Assembly (NCBI RefSeq): GCF_002006355.2
Contig: NZ_CP096980.1
Location: 2,108,001-2,172,000, forward strand
Direction: 5' to 3'
Length of the DNA: 64,000 nt
Source of the DNA: Clostridium felsineum DSM 794
Lineage (GTDB): Bacteria > Bacillota > Clostridia > Clostridiales > Clostridiaceae
Part shown: piece by piece, positions 7,811 to 17,143 of the stretch
Position numbering within the stretch: the first letter of the stretch is position 1
How the letters are laid out: the number at the start of each line of letters is the position of its first letter
Program-made: the position numbers and the translations under genes
Notes under the pieces: model-generated
Databases searched by the model: none
What the model saw: only the letters and a program-made list of their open reading frames with translations
Told to the model about the DNA's origin: nothing

Positions 7811-8644
7811 ATGGAAAAGTGTGTTCAAGAATATTTTGTTCTTAACGGTAAAGTAGAAAATGTAGAAGTTTTTGATGGAAATTTTGTAAATAGAGGAAAA
7901 TCCATATATGAAGTTATAAGAATTATTGACGGTGTTCCTCTTTTTTTAGATAAACATATTGCAAGGTTAGAAAGATCATTTGGACTAGAACAATTAAAAA
8001 TGTCTACAGATATAAAACATGTAAAGAGAGATATATTCACTCTTATTAAAGCTAATAAAGCTAAAGAAGGAAATATAAAAATAGTTTTTAATTATTTGGA
8101 TGGAGAGTATAGTACTTATTTATATTTTATTAAACATAAATATCCAGATAAATTGGATTATGAAAATGGTGTCAAAACAATTCTATATAATGGAGAAAGA
8201 GAAAATCCAAATGCTAAAGTTATAAATTTGAACTTTAGACAGATGGTAGATAAAGAAATAAAAGAGAAGGGGGTATTTGAGGCCATACTTGTTGACAGAA
8301 ATGGCAATATAACAGAAGGAAGTAAATCAAATATATTTATGGTACAAGATAATATAGTTTATACGGCACCCAAAGAAGATGTGCTTCCTGGTATAACAAG
8401 AGAAGTAATAGTTGAAATCTGTAAACAATGTGGATATACAGTAGAAGACAGAAGGATAAGTTGTAAAGAAATAAGTAAACTTCAAGGTTTGTTTATTTCT
8501 GGTACGTCACCTAAGGTGCTGCCAATATCTCAAGTGGATAATATAGAAATTAATTCTCAAAACAATGAAACTATAAGGAATATAAGGAAAACTTATGACA
8601 ATTATATCAGCAATTATATAAAAAACTTTGATAGTAAAAGTTAA
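7811..8644 (+). CDS. Class IV aminotransferase (branched-chain / D-amino-acid / aminodeoxychorismate lyase group)
   Basis: This PLP enzyme of 277 residues has fold-type IV motifs. These are an N-terminal GKSIYEVIRIIDGVPLFLDKH region, the presumed PLP lysine near Lys136 (PNAKVINLN), the EAILVDRNGNITEGSKSNIF segment with its Glu and Asn, and the DVLPGITREVIVEIC and LFISGTSPKVLPI blocks near the end. The ATG at 7811 is used because GGAAGGA lies nine bases upstream; a GTG at 7802 would sit on top of that site. IlvE, Dat and PabC cannot be separated by eye. The absence of pabA/pabB neighbours gives no help. Confidence 0.8.
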   Translation: MEKCVQEYFVLNGKVENVEVFDGNFVNRGKSIYEVIRIIDGVPLFLDKHIARLERSFGLEQLKMSTDIKHVKRDIFTLIKANKAKEGNIKIVFNYLDGEYSTYLYFIKHKYPDKLDYENGVKTILYNGERENPNAKVINLNFRQMVDKEIKEKGVFEAILVDRNGNITEGSKSNIFMVQDNIVYTAPKEDVLPGITREVIVEICKQCGYTVEDRRISCKEISKLQGLFISGTSPKVLPISQVDNIEINSQNNETIRNIRKTYDNYISNYIKNFDSKS

Positions 8645-8724
8645 AAAAATAATATAATATATTAATAAACAAAATATTATATAGACTTAAAAACTTACGA
8701 AAATTAATTATATACTTATAATTA

Positions 8725-8751
8725 TAAAGGTTTTACAAAAACTTACGATAA
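8725..8751 (+). promoter_or_regulatory. Sigma-D promoter of the fapA-che-fliM-fliY operon
   Basis: TAAA (8725-8728), 15 bases, then TACGATAA (8744-8751). This fits the sigma-D/sigma-28 pattern TAAA-N15-GCCGATAA. A second partial copy of the -10 region (AAAAACTTACGA at 8689-8700, repeated at 8737-8748) lies 48 bases upstream without a correctly placed TAAA. Confidence 0.8.
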
Positions 8752-8793
8752 ATTAAGTAAAAAATATGAGATTGGTGTTATATTTTACTTAAT
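8752..8793 (+). promoter_or_regulatory. 11-bp stem at the 5' end of the fapA-che transcript
   Basis: ATTAAGTAAAA (8752-8762) pairs with TTTTACTTAAT (8783-8793) around 20 bases. It begins right after the sigma-D -10 box, so part of it falls in the first bases of the RNA. It could be a stabilising 5' stem-loop or an operator. Confidence 0.4.
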
Positions 8794-8827
8794 GTAATAA
8801 TTATTTTGTGCGGGGGAGATTGTTTAT

Positions 8828-10753
8828 ATGGATAAAGAAATAATTAGTGGCACCACAGTTGAAGAGTGCCTAGAGAAAGCTTGCAGTAAGTATAATTTAT
8901 CAAAAAATAATATAAAATATGAAGTAATAGAAGTAAAAAATGGGCTATTTAAAAAAAGAGCATCAATAGAAGTTGAGATTGTAGATAATAGTAATGAGGA
9001 AGATAATAAAAAAGATGGTAATGTTGAAATTTTAAATGGCAAAATTAATGTCAAGGATCCTGAAGAAGGTGGGGAATGTGCTAAAATTGTAGTTCCCTCA
9101 AATATAGGTGTTCAAATTAATGGAAAAGAGGTTAAAGGAACTGGTGAAATATATAATTCTAGTGATATAGAAATATATTTTCATGAAATTGAAAAACCAG
9201 AAAGAAAAGTTGCTATAAACACCTCACCAGATAAGATGAATGCTTACATAAGTATAAACTATGTTAATAAAAATGTGTACAAACTAAAAGATGCACTAGC
9301 TTCAAATAAAGTTGTTTTAGAAAGTGAAATTTTAAGAACAGAAAAGCCCCCAATGTATACAAAAGAAGAAATTTTAGAAATATTAAAAGCCAGTAATATA
9401 AATTATGGAATAATATCAGATAACTTACTTAAATGTACTTCTGGCGAAGAAATTATAGATTTGCCAATTGCTCAGGGGGTAAAGGTTGAAAACGATGAAG
9501 ATGACAAGATAGAATTCAAATTTAGTATTAAAAAGAATAATAAATTTCAAGAAAACCAAAATGGTAAAATAGATTTTAAAAGTATAGGTTTCATAAATGC
9601 AGTAGAGGAAGGAACCATACTTGCTGAAAGGCATGCAGGAAAAGAAGGGCATGATGGAAGAGATATATATGGAAATGTTATAAAAAAGAAAAGTGGTAAA
9701 ATAGTGAAAATTAATATAGGTGAAGGCTGTGAATTTAAAAATGAAAATGTAGTTGTTGCAGTTAGAAAAGGAGAACCTATATATACCGGAAATAAAATAT
9801 CTGTTATAGCCATACATGAAGTTAATTCAGACGTTGATTTAAAAACAGGAAATATAAAGTTTGTTGGAGATGTTTTTATACATGGAAATGTAAGCGAAAG
9901 TATGAAAGTTGAATCTGAACATAATATAAAAATAGATAAGAATGTCCAAAATGCAACAGTTTCAGCTAATGGAAATATTATTATAGAAAAAAACGCTATT
10001 TTTTCTAATATTTTTGGCGGCGGCCAAGATGTTTTTGTATTAAAACAACTTGAATTTCTTAATACGATAGATTTAAATATAAAAAATATTATAGAAGCTG
10101 TAGGGCAGGTAAAACATTATAATATACATGGAAAGGGGTCTACAGATGGACAAATTTTGAAGGCATTGTTAGAGGGAAAGTTTAGACTATTACCTAGATT
10201 GTGTGAAAAATTTATAGAAATATGTGACATGGAGGCAAATGCTGATATTGTAAACTTTTTTAAGTCTAAGATAATAGGTATGGGACCACTCAATGTTGAA
10301 AATTTAAATGAATTGGACGATTTAGCTTTGCTTTGTGAGCAAAAAGTCACTAACTTAAAGAATATGCTTTCTGTGCCCGTAGACGTAAGTGTAGGATATT
10401 GTCAAAATTCTAAGATAGAAAGTTCAGGCAACATATTTATCACAGGAAAGGGTGAGTACATTTCCAATTTAACAGCTAGAAATAATATTATATTTACTAA
10501 TGATAATTCTGTAGCTAGAGGTGGAACTATAAAGGCAAAAAATGAAATAAAATGTGGTGTGATAGGTAGTATAGCGGGTGTCTCTACGAAAATACAAGTA
10601 GAAAGACATGGAAATATATATGCTGAAATAGCATACCAAAATACTAGATTTGTTATTGGAAATAAGGAACATGTCGTAGAAAATCCATGTAAAGGTGTCC
10701 ATGTATATATAAATAAGGATGATGAACTTATAGTTGATAAATTATTATTATAG
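8828..10753 (+). CDS. FapA-family protein (DUF342, Jag-N head)
   Basis: The protein has 641 residues. Residues 1-50 resemble the Jag-N domain (TTVEECLEKACSKYNL, then KNGLFKKRA). The rest is the DUF342/FapA region, with repeated beta strands such as NVSESMKVESEHNIKI and HGNIYAEIAYQNTRFVIG, probably a polymer-like beta helix. DUF342 proteins often open flagellar or chemotaxis operons in Firmicutes, and one is called FapA for flagellar assembly, but no biochemical role is firm. It is first in the operon behind a sigma-D promoter, preceded by GGGGGAGA. Eleven bases separate its stop from cheW. Confidence 0.8.
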   Translation: MDKEIISGTTVEECLEKACSKYNLSKNNIKYEVIEVKNGLFKKRASIEVEIVDNSNEEDNKKDGNVEILNGKINVKDPEEGGECAKIVVPSNIGVQINGKEVKGTGEIYNSSDIEIYFHEIEKPERKVAINTSPDKMNAYISINYVNKNVYKLKDALASNKVVLESEILRTEKPPMYTKEEILEILKASNINYGIISDNLLKCTSGEEIIDLPIAQGVKVENDEDDKIEFKFSIKKNNKFQENQNGKIDFKSIGFINAVEEGTILAERHAGKEGHDGRDIYGNVIKKKSGKIVKINIGEGCEFKNENVVVAVRKGEPIYTGNKISVIAIHEVNSDVDLKTGNIKFVGDVFIHGNVSESMKVESEHNIKIDKNVQNATVSANGNIIIEKNAIFSNIFGGGQDVFVLKQLEFLNTIDLNIKNIIEAVGQVKHYNIHGKGSTDGQILKALLEGKFRLLPRLCEKFIEICDMEANADIVNFFKSKIIGMGPLNVENLNELDDLALLCEQKVTNLKNMLSVPVDVSVGYCQNSKIESSGNIFITGKGEYISNLTARNNIIFTNDNSVARGGTIKAKNEIKCGVIGSIAGVSTKIQVERHGNIYAEIAYQNTRFVIGNKEHVVENPCKGVHVYINKDDELIVDKLLL

Positions 10754-10763
10754 GAGGTAAGGT

Positions 10764-11207
10764 ATGAGTGACGGTGTAAAGATACTTATATTTGTTGTAG
10801 GTGAAGAATATTATGCAGCAGATATTGTCCAAGTTGAAAGAATTCTGGGACATGAAATGTCAACAAAATTGCCAGATGTTCCTGACTTTGTTAATGGAGT
10901 AATAAACTATGAAGGTGGAATACTTCCGGTAATTTCATTAGCAAAAAGATTTTCTCTTAAAGAAAAAGAAATAAGTGACGAAACAAAAGTTATAGTTTCT
11001 AAAATTCAAAAAGGGAAAATTGGAATAATTGTTGATCTAGTATCAGAAGTTAGAGATATAGAGTCCAAAGATATAGAGGAGCAACCCAATGTTATATCAG
11101 GTATATCAAAACGTTATATTAAAGGACTTATAAAAGTTGATGGTAAAATAGTTATTTTTCTTGATATATCCAAAATATTAACAGATGAGGAAAAAGAACT
11201 GCTATAG
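10764..11207 (+). CDS. cheW: CheW chemotaxis coupling protein (first copy)
   Basis: CheW links chemoreceptors to the kinase CheA. The 147-residue product is one CheW domain: VGEEYYAADIVQVERIL, then LPDVPDFVNGVINYEGGILPVISLAKRF, where the NG-IN-G-ILPV core is the family signature, then GIIVDLVSEV and a final IKVDGKIVIFLDISKIL. AGGAGG precedes the ATG. A second cheW lies at 16711; together with the CheA P5 domain this makes three CheW folds in the operon. Confidence 0.93.
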   Translation: MSDGVKILIFVVGEEYYAADIVQVERILGHEMSTKLPDVPDFVNGVINYEGGILPVISLAKRFSLKEKEISDETKVIVSKIQKGKIGIIVDLVSEVRDIESKDIEEQPNVISGISKRYIKGLIKVDGKIVIFLDISKILTDEEKELL

Positions 11208-11224
11208 GTAGTTCGGGTATTGTG

Positions 11225-11725
11225 ATGGAAGAAAAAGGGCAAATAAAAGAGATAAGGGTAGGAATAGCAGATCTTAATACTGCATTTTCTCCGAATAGGA
11301 TAATAACTGTTGGGTTGGGCTCATGTATTGGAATAGCTATTTATGATGGCAGGAATAAAGTGGGAGGTTTATCACACATAATGCTTCCCGATAGTACGCA
11401 ATTTAGTAAAGTTACAAATCCATATAAGTTCGCAGATTTAGCAATCCCTATACTTATAAAGAAATTGGAGGGAATGGGTGGAAATATTAGAAATATGCAA
11501 GCAAAGATAGCAGGTGGAGCATCAATGTTTAACTTTTCAGATAAAAGTATGAACATGGATATAGGAAACAGAAATGGGATTTCAGTTAAAAAAGTTCTTA
11601 AGGACTTAAAGGTGCCATTATTAAGTGAAGATATCGGAGGAAATAAAGGAAGAACAATGATTTTTAATACTCTTGATGGAAGTGTTGACATAAGAACAGT
11701 AGGTGTGGGTATTAAGAAAATTTAG
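11225..11725 (+). CDS. cheD: CheD, receptor glutamine deamidase / CheC partner
   Basis: CheD deamidates glutamines on methyl-accepting receptors and stimulates CheC. The 166-residue protein has the catalytic cysteine in GLGSCIGIAIYDG (Cys34) and the conserved histidine in GGLSHIMLPDS (His51), followed by KIAGGASMF and GGNKGRTMIFN, all typical. The start is uncertain between GTG 11222 and ATG 11225; both lack a strong Shine-Dalgarno, which suggests coupling to cheW 14 bases upstream. Occurrence with cheC is expected. Confidence 0.93.
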   Translation: MEEKGQIKEIRVGIADLNTAFSPNRIITVGLGSCIGIAIYDGRNKVGGLSHIMLPDSTQFSKVTNPYKFADLAIPILIKKLEGMGGNIRNMQAKIAGGASMFNFSDKSMNMDIGNRNGISVKKVLKDLKVPLLSEDIGGNKGRTMIFNTLDGSVDIRTVGVGIKKI

Positions 11726-11739
11726 ATGGAGTGATAACA

Positions 11740-12777
11740 TTGGAAAAAATAAAAGTTATAGTGGTAGATGATTCAGCACTTATGAGAAAATTAATATCTG
11801 ATATGTTAGAGAGTAATGAAGGTATTGAGGTTATTGCTACAGCAGTAAATGGTGAGGATTTATTAAATAAATTAAAAGTAATGAGACCGGATATTATAAC
11901 CTTAGATATAGAAATGCCTGTTATGAATGGTATAGATACTCTTAAAGCTATAAAAAAAATGCAAATAAACATACCAATAATAGTTTTTAGTAGTATTTCT
12001 CAAAAAGGTATGAAATATACTATGGAATGTCTTTATTTAGGAGCCTTTGATTTTATTCCAAAACCTGAAAAAATGTTTGAAATTTCGAAAATGAAAGATG
12101 GCCTCATAGAAAGAATAAAAGTAGCATATAGTCAAAATAAAAATAGAAATGCTATAAAAGTTAACCCGGTTATAAAACATGAGATAAAACGTGTTAACAA
12201 CGATAATATTGAGGCTGTTGTAATAGGAGCATCAACAGGAGGACCTAAAGCATTGTACAAAGTTATAACAAAATTTCCTAAGAATATGAATGTTCCTGTT
12301 TTTGTAGTACAACACATGCCGGTTGGATTTACTAAAGCCTTTGCAGATAGATTAAATGAAAATAGTGAAATGGAAGTTAGAGAAGCAACGGATGGAGAAG
12401 TTTACAGAAGAGGAGTTGTTTATGTAGCACCTGGTGGATATCATATGGAATTGGATTCTAGTTCGAGAATAAAGCTTACAACAGAACCACCTATATGGGG
12501 AGTAAGACCAGCAGTTGATAAGCTATTTATATCTGCATCTAAAATTTATAAATCTCATATAGTTAGTGCAGTTTTAACTGGAATGGGTAAGGATGGATCA
12601 AATGGTACAGAAATTATTAAAAATAATGGTGGAGTAACTATTTCAGAGTCTGAAACAACCTGTGTTATATATGGAATGCCTAAAGCAGCATTTGAAACTG
12701 GAAAAGTAGATATTGTCCTTCCAATAGAGAATGTAGCAGATGAAATAACAAAGATCGTACAAGGGTATAGGAGGTAG
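11740..12777 (+). CDS. cheB: CheB, chemoreceptor methylesterase with receiver domain
   Basis: CheB removes methyl groups from receptors when phosphorylated by CheA. The receiver domain covers about residues 1-120, with Asp10/11 and phospho-acceptor Asp56 in LDIEMPVMNG. The esterase domain covers about 155-345, with the triad Ser165 (GASTGGPK), His192 (VQHMP) and Asp285 (GMGKDGSNG). I choose TTG 11740 because GGAG at 11728-11731 is eight bases upstream; the GTG at 11731 overlaps that site. The stop lies four bases before cheR, whose AGGAGG sits inside the cheB end. Confidence 0.95.
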   Translation: MEKIKVIVVDDSALMRKLISDMLESNEGIEVIATAVNGEDLLNKLKVMRPDIITLDIEMPVMNGIDTLKAIKKMQINIPIIVFSSISQKGMKYTMECLYLGAFDFIPKPEKMFEISKMKDGLIERIKVAYSQNKNRNAIKVNPVIKHEIKRVNNDNIEAVVIGASTGGPKALYKVITKFPKNMNVPVFVVQHMPVGFTKAFADRLNENSEMEVREATDGEVYRRGVVYVAPGGYHMELDSSSRIKLTTEPPIWGVRPAVDKLFISASKIYKSHIVSAVLTGMGKDGSNGTEIIKNNGGVTISESETTCVIYGMPKAAFETGKVDIVLPIENVADEITKIVQGYRR

Positions 12778-12781
12778 AAAA

Positions 12782-13549
12782 ATGGATATTGGGGAATTTA
12801 AGAAGTGGGTATTAAAGGATTTTGGATTAGATTTATTTGCTTATAAGGAAAATCAGCTTCATAGAAGAATTCTCAGTCTAATATCAAGAGTAGGGGCTTC
12901 ATCTATTGATGAATATGTTACAATTTTAAAGAAAGATCAAGATCAAAGACAAAGATTTTTAGATTTTATAACTATTAATGTTACTGAATTTTTTAGAAAT
13001 CCTGAAATATTTAAAGAAGTTGAAAAAGAAATAAGAAATATAATGCTTTCTAGTAAAGAACCACTTAAGGTATGGAGTGCAGCATGCTCAATAGGAGCAG
13101 AACCATATTCCTTGGCTATTATATTAGATAAATTAGACTCTTCAAGAAAAAGTAATATAACAGCAACTGATATTGATTCTACCATATTAAGTAAAGCAAA
13201 ACTTGGAGAGTACACAGAAAATGAAATAAAAAATGTAGAAAAGAAAGATTTAGATAAATATTTTAAAATAGTGGGCGATAAATATATTATAGATAATAAA
13301 ATAAAAAGAATGATAACATTTAAAAAGCATGATTTAATATTAGATTCTTATGATAACAATTTTGACTTGATAGTATGTAGAAATGTAGTTATATATTTCA
13401 ATCAGGATGTTAAGGAAAAAATCTACAAGAAATTTAGTCAATCATTAAAAAAAGGGGGTTTGCTTTTCGTAGGAGCTACTGAAAGCATATACAATTACAA
13501 AGAATATGGGTTTGAAAAAGCATCAACCTTTATTTATAAGAAGCTGTAA
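12782..13549 (+). CDS. cheR: CheR, chemoreceptor methyltransferase
   Basis: CheR transfers methyl from S-adenosylmethionine to receptor glutamates. The 255-residue protein has the helical N-terminal CheR domain (RRILSLISRVGASS, INVTEFFRNPEIF). The SAM-binding catalytic domain follows, with VWSAACSIGAEPYSLAI, ITATDID, FDLIVCRNVVIYFN and GGLLFVGATESI. The AGGAGG site lies within the end of cheB, implying coupled translation. No C-terminal extension is present. Confidence 0.95.
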   Translation: MDIGEFKKWVLKDFGLDLFAYKENQLHRRILSLISRVGASSIDEYVTILKKDQDQRQRFLDFITINVTEFFRNPEIFKEVEKEIRNIMLSSKEPLKVWSAACSIGAEPYSLAIILDKLDSSRKSNITATDIDSTILSKAKLGEYTENEIKNVEKKDLDKYFKIVGDKYIIDNKIKRMITFKKHDLILDSYDNNFDLIVCRNVVIYFNQDVKEKIYKKFSQSLKKGGLLFVGATESIYNYKEYGFEKASTFIYKKL

Positions 13550-13561
13550 GGAGGGGAATTT

Positions 13562-15643
13562 ATGGATACATCTCAATATTTGTCGATATTTTTAGAAGAA
13601 TCTATGGATAATTTACAAACTTTAAATGAAGCACTCCTTCAATTAGAGCAGGAGCCAGATAATGTAGATAAATTAAATGAAATATTTAGGGTTGCTCATA
13701 CCATAAAAGGTATGGCAGCTACTATGGGATATAACACTATGGCGGCTTTAACTCATAAAATGGAGGATGTTCTTTCTGAGTTTAGAGATGGTGAACTTAA
13801 AGTTACTCAGGAGGTTGTAACTGTTTTGTTTAAATGTTTGGATACACTTGAACAAATGGTTGATAATATTCAAAATGGAGAGGAAGAAGAAATACCTGTA
13901 GATGATATTATAACAAAACTTGAATCTATAGCTAGTATGGTTAATTCTGATGAAAATGAAGAACAGACTAAAAATGTAGAAAATACCAACGATAAAGAAA
14001 GTGAAGAAAAAAATAGTAATATTAGTGAAAGTAAAATATCACTTAATGAGTATGATTTAAATGTTATAAAACAAGCTATTGAAAAGGGATATAATGCCTT
14101 TTATATAGATATTAATTTAAGTAAGGCTACTTTACTTAAATCAGCCAGGGCATTTTTGATATTCAAGAGTCTGGAAGAATGGGGCGAGATAACAAAATCT
14201 GTTCCAGCTACTGAAGATTTAGAAGCAGAAAATTTTGAATTTGAAATTCAGCTTATATACTTAACTAATAAAGAAGAAAAAGATGTAACTGAAATATTAA
14301 AGGAAATTTCAGAAGTAGAAAGTATAAAAGTAGAACAGCTTACAGAAGATAAACTTAAGGCTAAATATAAAATTAGCAAACAAAAAATAGAAGAAGAACA
14401 AAAAGCTAAGGTTGAAGAGGTTAAAGTCAAGGCAGAGAGTAATTCAAAAGCCAAGGCTAATACTAGTGCTAAGCCAGTTGCTAAAAAGACTAATCAAGCT
14501 CAAAATCATAAAAAAGGTCATCAATCAGTAAGAGTTGATTTAGAAAAACTTGATAAGTTTTTAAATATGGTGTCAGAACTTGTTATAAATAGAACAAGAC
14601 TTGAGCAGATAAGCCAAAACTACAAACTTGTTGAACTTAATGAAACCTTAGAGCAGGTAGCTAGAACTACAAATGATCTTCAAGAATTAGTTATGAAAAT
14701 AAGAATGCTTCCACTTGATACTGTATTTAATAGATTCCCAAGAATGATAAGAGACTTATCAGTAGAACTTGATAAAGAAATGGAACTTATTATTGAAGGG
14801 CAGGATACTGAACTTGATAGAACAGTTATAGATGAAATTGGAGAACCACTTATACATCTTATTAGAAATGCAGCTGATCATGGTATAGAATCAAAAGTAG
14901 ATAGACTCAAGGCTAATAAAGACCCTGTAGGCAAAATAAGACTCATAGCATATCAAGAGGGAACTAAGGCAGTAATAAAGGTTCAAGATGATGGATATGG
15001 AATTGATGTAGATAAAGTAAGAGAAAAAGCCGAAGAAAGGGGAATAAGCACAGAAAATTTAACAGAAGATCAAATAATAAATTTAATATTCGATCAAGGG
15101 TTTAGCACAAACGATAAAGTAACAGACATATCAGGAAGAGGAGTTGGTATGGATGTTGTAAAGACAAAAATACAATCTCTTGGTGGAACTGTTGATATGA
15201 CAACAGAAAAAGGTAAAGGTAGTACATTTACTATAAAATTACCGTTAACACTTCAAATTATTACAGCATTATTAGTAAAGGTAGGAGAAGAGAACCTAGC
15301 TATTTCATTAAATGCTATTGATAGTGTAATTGATTATAAGGAGACAGAAATAAAGAAAACTAATAATAAAGAGGTTATAATATACAGAGGTAAGGTTCTT
15401 CCAATAATTAGGATCAATGAAAAATTAGGACTTGAGAAAGTAAATACTGACAAGGTTTATATAGTAATAGTGAAAGTTGGAGACAAGATGGCAGGATTAT
15501 GTGTAGATTCACTTATTGGACAACAGGATATTGTAATAAAGCCACTTGGAAAGACTTTAAAAGGTCTAAAAGAATACATTGGTGCAACCATATTGGGAGA
15601 TGGTCTCGTAACTTTAATACTAGATGTTGCTTCTCTAGTTTAA
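13562..15643 (+). CDS. cheA: CheA chemotaxis histidine kinase
   Basis: CheA is the central kinase that phosphorylates CheY and CheB under receptor control. In the 693-residue protein, the P1 HPt domain (about 1-105) carries His46 in RVAHTIKGMAATMG. A P2-like CheY/CheB docking region occupies roughly 150-260, followed by a lysine/alanine linker and the P3 dimerisation helices (about 320-390). The P4 ATPase has the N box HLIRNAADHGIE near 430 and glycine boxes DDGYGIDV near 476 and GRGVGMDVV near 525. The P5 CheW-like domain ends at ATILGDGLVTLILDVASL. AAGGAGGGG precedes the ATG. It lies between cheR and cheC. Confidence 0.97.
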   Translation: MDTSQYLSIFLEESMDNLQTLNEALLQLEQEPDNVDKLNEIFRVAHTIKGMAATMGYNTMAALTHKMEDVLSEFRDGELKVTQEVVTVLFKCLDTLEQMVDNIQNGEEEEIPVDDIITKLESIASMVNSDENEEQTKNVENTNDKESEEKNSNISESKISLNEYDLNVIKQAIEKGYNAFYIDINLSKATLLKSARAFLIFKSLEEWGEITKSVPATEDLEAENFEFEIQLIYLTNKEEKDVTEILKEISEVESIKVEQLTEDKLKAKYKISKQKIEEEQKAKVEEVKVKAESNSKAKANTSAKPVAKKTNQAQNHKKGHQSVRVDLEKLDKFLNMVSELVINRTRLEQISQNYKLVELNETLEQVARTTNDLQELVMKIRMLPLDTVFNRFPRMIRDLSVELDKEMELIIEGQDTELDRTVIDEIGEPLIHLIRNAADHGIESKVDRLKANKDPVGKIRLIAYQEGTKAVIKVQDDGYGIDVDKVREKAEERGISTENLTEDQIINLIFDQGFSTNDKVTDISGRGVGMDVVKTKIQSLGGTVDMTTEKGKGSTFTIKLPLTLQIITALLVKVGEENLAISLNAIDSVIDYKETEIKKTNNKEVIIYRGKVLPIIRINEKLGLEKVNTDKVYIVIVKVGDKMAGLCVDSLIGQQDIVIKPLGKTLKGLKEYIGATILGDGLVTLILDVASLV

Positions 15644-15656
15644 AAGGAGGAAGATT

Positions 15657-16259
15657 ATGAATTATTCACAATTAACGCCTATACAACTAGATGCAATAAA
15701 GGAAGTTGTAAACATTGGTTCTGGCAATGCTGCAACAGCATTGTCACAACTACTTAATAAAAAAATAGATATGACAGTACCAGATGTTAATATAGTTCCA
15801 TTTGAAACTCTCTTTTCTGAACTTGGTGAGGAAAAGATAGTAGTTGGAGTTGTGGTTAGGGTACTTGGAGATACTCCTGGAAATATTTTATTTGTATTTG
15901 AAAAGGAAACAGCTGTTGAAATAGTTGAAAGATTAACTGGTACTAAAGATGATGAGTTAACAGATTTGAGCTCTTCAGTATTATGTGAAATAGGAAATAT
16001 AATATCAAGTTCATATATGAATGCTATAGCTAGATTTACAAATTTGGTTATAACACCATCAGTACCAGCTTTTAGCTATGATATGTTAGGAGCTATTCTT
16101 ACAACTAGTTTTATTGAGGCTGGTCAATATGATGACAATGTCCTTGATTTAGAAACAGTTTTTCTTCAAGATAAAACCAAAAATATAAGCGGGCACTTTT
16201 ATTATATACCAATGCCTGGCTCGTTAGAAAAAATATTAAATATTTTAGGAGTAAATTAA
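15657..16259 (+). CDS. cheC: CheC, CheY-phosphate phosphatase
   Basis: CheC dephosphorylates CheY and binds CheD. The 200-residue protein has the two ExxN active-site repeats of the CheC fold: Glu16-Val-Val-Asn19 (DAIKEVVNIGSGNAATALS) and Glu111-Ile-Gly-Asn114 (SSVLCEIGNIISSSYMNA). Both look intact, as in the Bacillus/Thermotoga enzyme. AAAGGAGG precedes the ATG, 13 bases after cheA. A related but longer CheC-like phosphatase domain occurs in FliY at 18132. Confidence 0.93.
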   Translation: MNYSQLTPIQLDAIKEVVNIGSGNAATALSQLLNKKIDMTVPDVNIVPFETLFSELGEEKIVVGVVVRVLGDTPGNILFVFEKETAVEIVERLTGTKDDELTDLSSSVLCEIGNIISSSYMNAIARFTNLVITPSVPAFSYDMLGAILTTSFIEAGQYDDNVLDLETVFLQDKTKNISGHFYYIPMPGSLEKILNILGVN

Positions 16260-16276
16260 TATGGAGGTTGAAAAAA

Positions 16277-16636
16277 ATGGCTAAAGTTTTAATTGTTGAT
16301 GATGCTGCTTTTATGAGAATGATGATAAAGGATATACTGGAAAAAAACGGTTTTGAAATAGTAGGTGAAGCAAGTAACGGTTTAAAAGCTGTAGAAATTT
16401 ATAAAAAAGAAAAACCAGATGTAGTAACGATGGATATAACTATGCCAGACATGGATGGTATAGAAGCTGTTAAGGCTATAAAGGCATTTGATCCTGCTGC
16501 AAGAGTTATAATGTGTTCTGCAATGGGTCAACAAACTATGGTTATGGATGCTATAAGAGCAGGAGCAAGGGACTTTATAGTAAAGCCTTTTCAAGCAGAT
16601 AGAGTTCTTGAAGCTATAAAGAAAGCGTTAGGATAA
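16277..16636 (+). CDS. cheY: CheY chemotaxis response regulator
   Basis: CheY is the diffusible signal from CheA to the flagellar switch. This single receiver domain of 119 residues has acidic Asp8/Asp9, phospho-acceptor Asp53 (MDITMPDMDG), Ser81 in place of the usual Thr/Ser switch residue, and Lys103 in IVKPF. GGAGG at 16263-16267 points to the ATG at 16277, with MAKVLIVDD as the expected start; a TTG at 16268 is too close to that site. It is followed by 74 bases with a weak 6-bp inverted repeat (16659-16684) but no gene. Confidence 0.95.
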   Translation: MAKVLIVDDAAFMRMMIKDILEKNGFEIVGEASNGLKAVEIYKKEKPDVVTMDITMPDMDGIEAVKAIKAFDPAARVIMCSAMGQQTMVMDAIRAGARDFIVKPFQADRVLEAIKKALG

Positions 16637-16710
16637 GGTATAGGAGAACATTTATTAACACTTCATAATGTTTAAGTAGAAGTGATTTTAAAGTAAATAG
16701 GGGTGAGATA

Positions 16711-17109
16711 ATGCAGGTTGTTGTTTTTAAATTAAACGATGAGCAGTTTGCAGTTGAAACATCAAGAGTTCAAACTATTGTTGAGAGTATGACTGTAACC
16801 AAAGTACCTAAAGCACCTGATTACGTTAAGGGACTGATAAATATAAGAGGTAATGTGCTTTCATTGTTAGATATAAATCTTTTACTTGATATATATGAAT
16901 CTGAATGTGAAGATGAGAGCATAATAATATTAAAATTAGAAGAAGAACTAGTTGGAATATCAGTTAACCAAGTAGATGAAGTATTAGATATAGAAGAGAA
17001 TTTAATAGAAAAAGTAGATGACGATAAAAAAGATTATGTAAAAGGCGTTATTAATTTTAAGGATAGAATAGTCACTCTTATTGACATAGATAAATTAGTG
17101 AAAAATTGA
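16711..17109 (+). CDS. cheW: CheW chemotaxis coupling protein (second copy)
   Basis: This second single-domain CheW has 132 residues. It carries the family signature VPKAPDYVKGLINIRGNVLSLLDINLLL and a matching second half (VNQVDEVLDIEEN, DYVKGVINFKDRIVTLIDIDKL). It is more compact than the copy at 10764 and more like canonical CheW. A possible division of labour between coupling proteins, or a CheV-like role lacking a receiver, cannot be resolved from sequence. GGGGTGAG precedes the ATG. Confidence 0.92.
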   Translation: MQVVVFKLNDEQFAVETSRVQTIVESMTVTKVPKAPDYVKGLINIRGNVLSLLDINLLLDIYESECEDESIIILKLEEELVGISVNQVDEVLDIEENLIEKVDDDKKDYVKGVINFKDRIVTLIDIDKLVKN

Positions 17110-17143
17110 AAATGAAGAAATGAAAAAGAAATGAGGGAAAATT

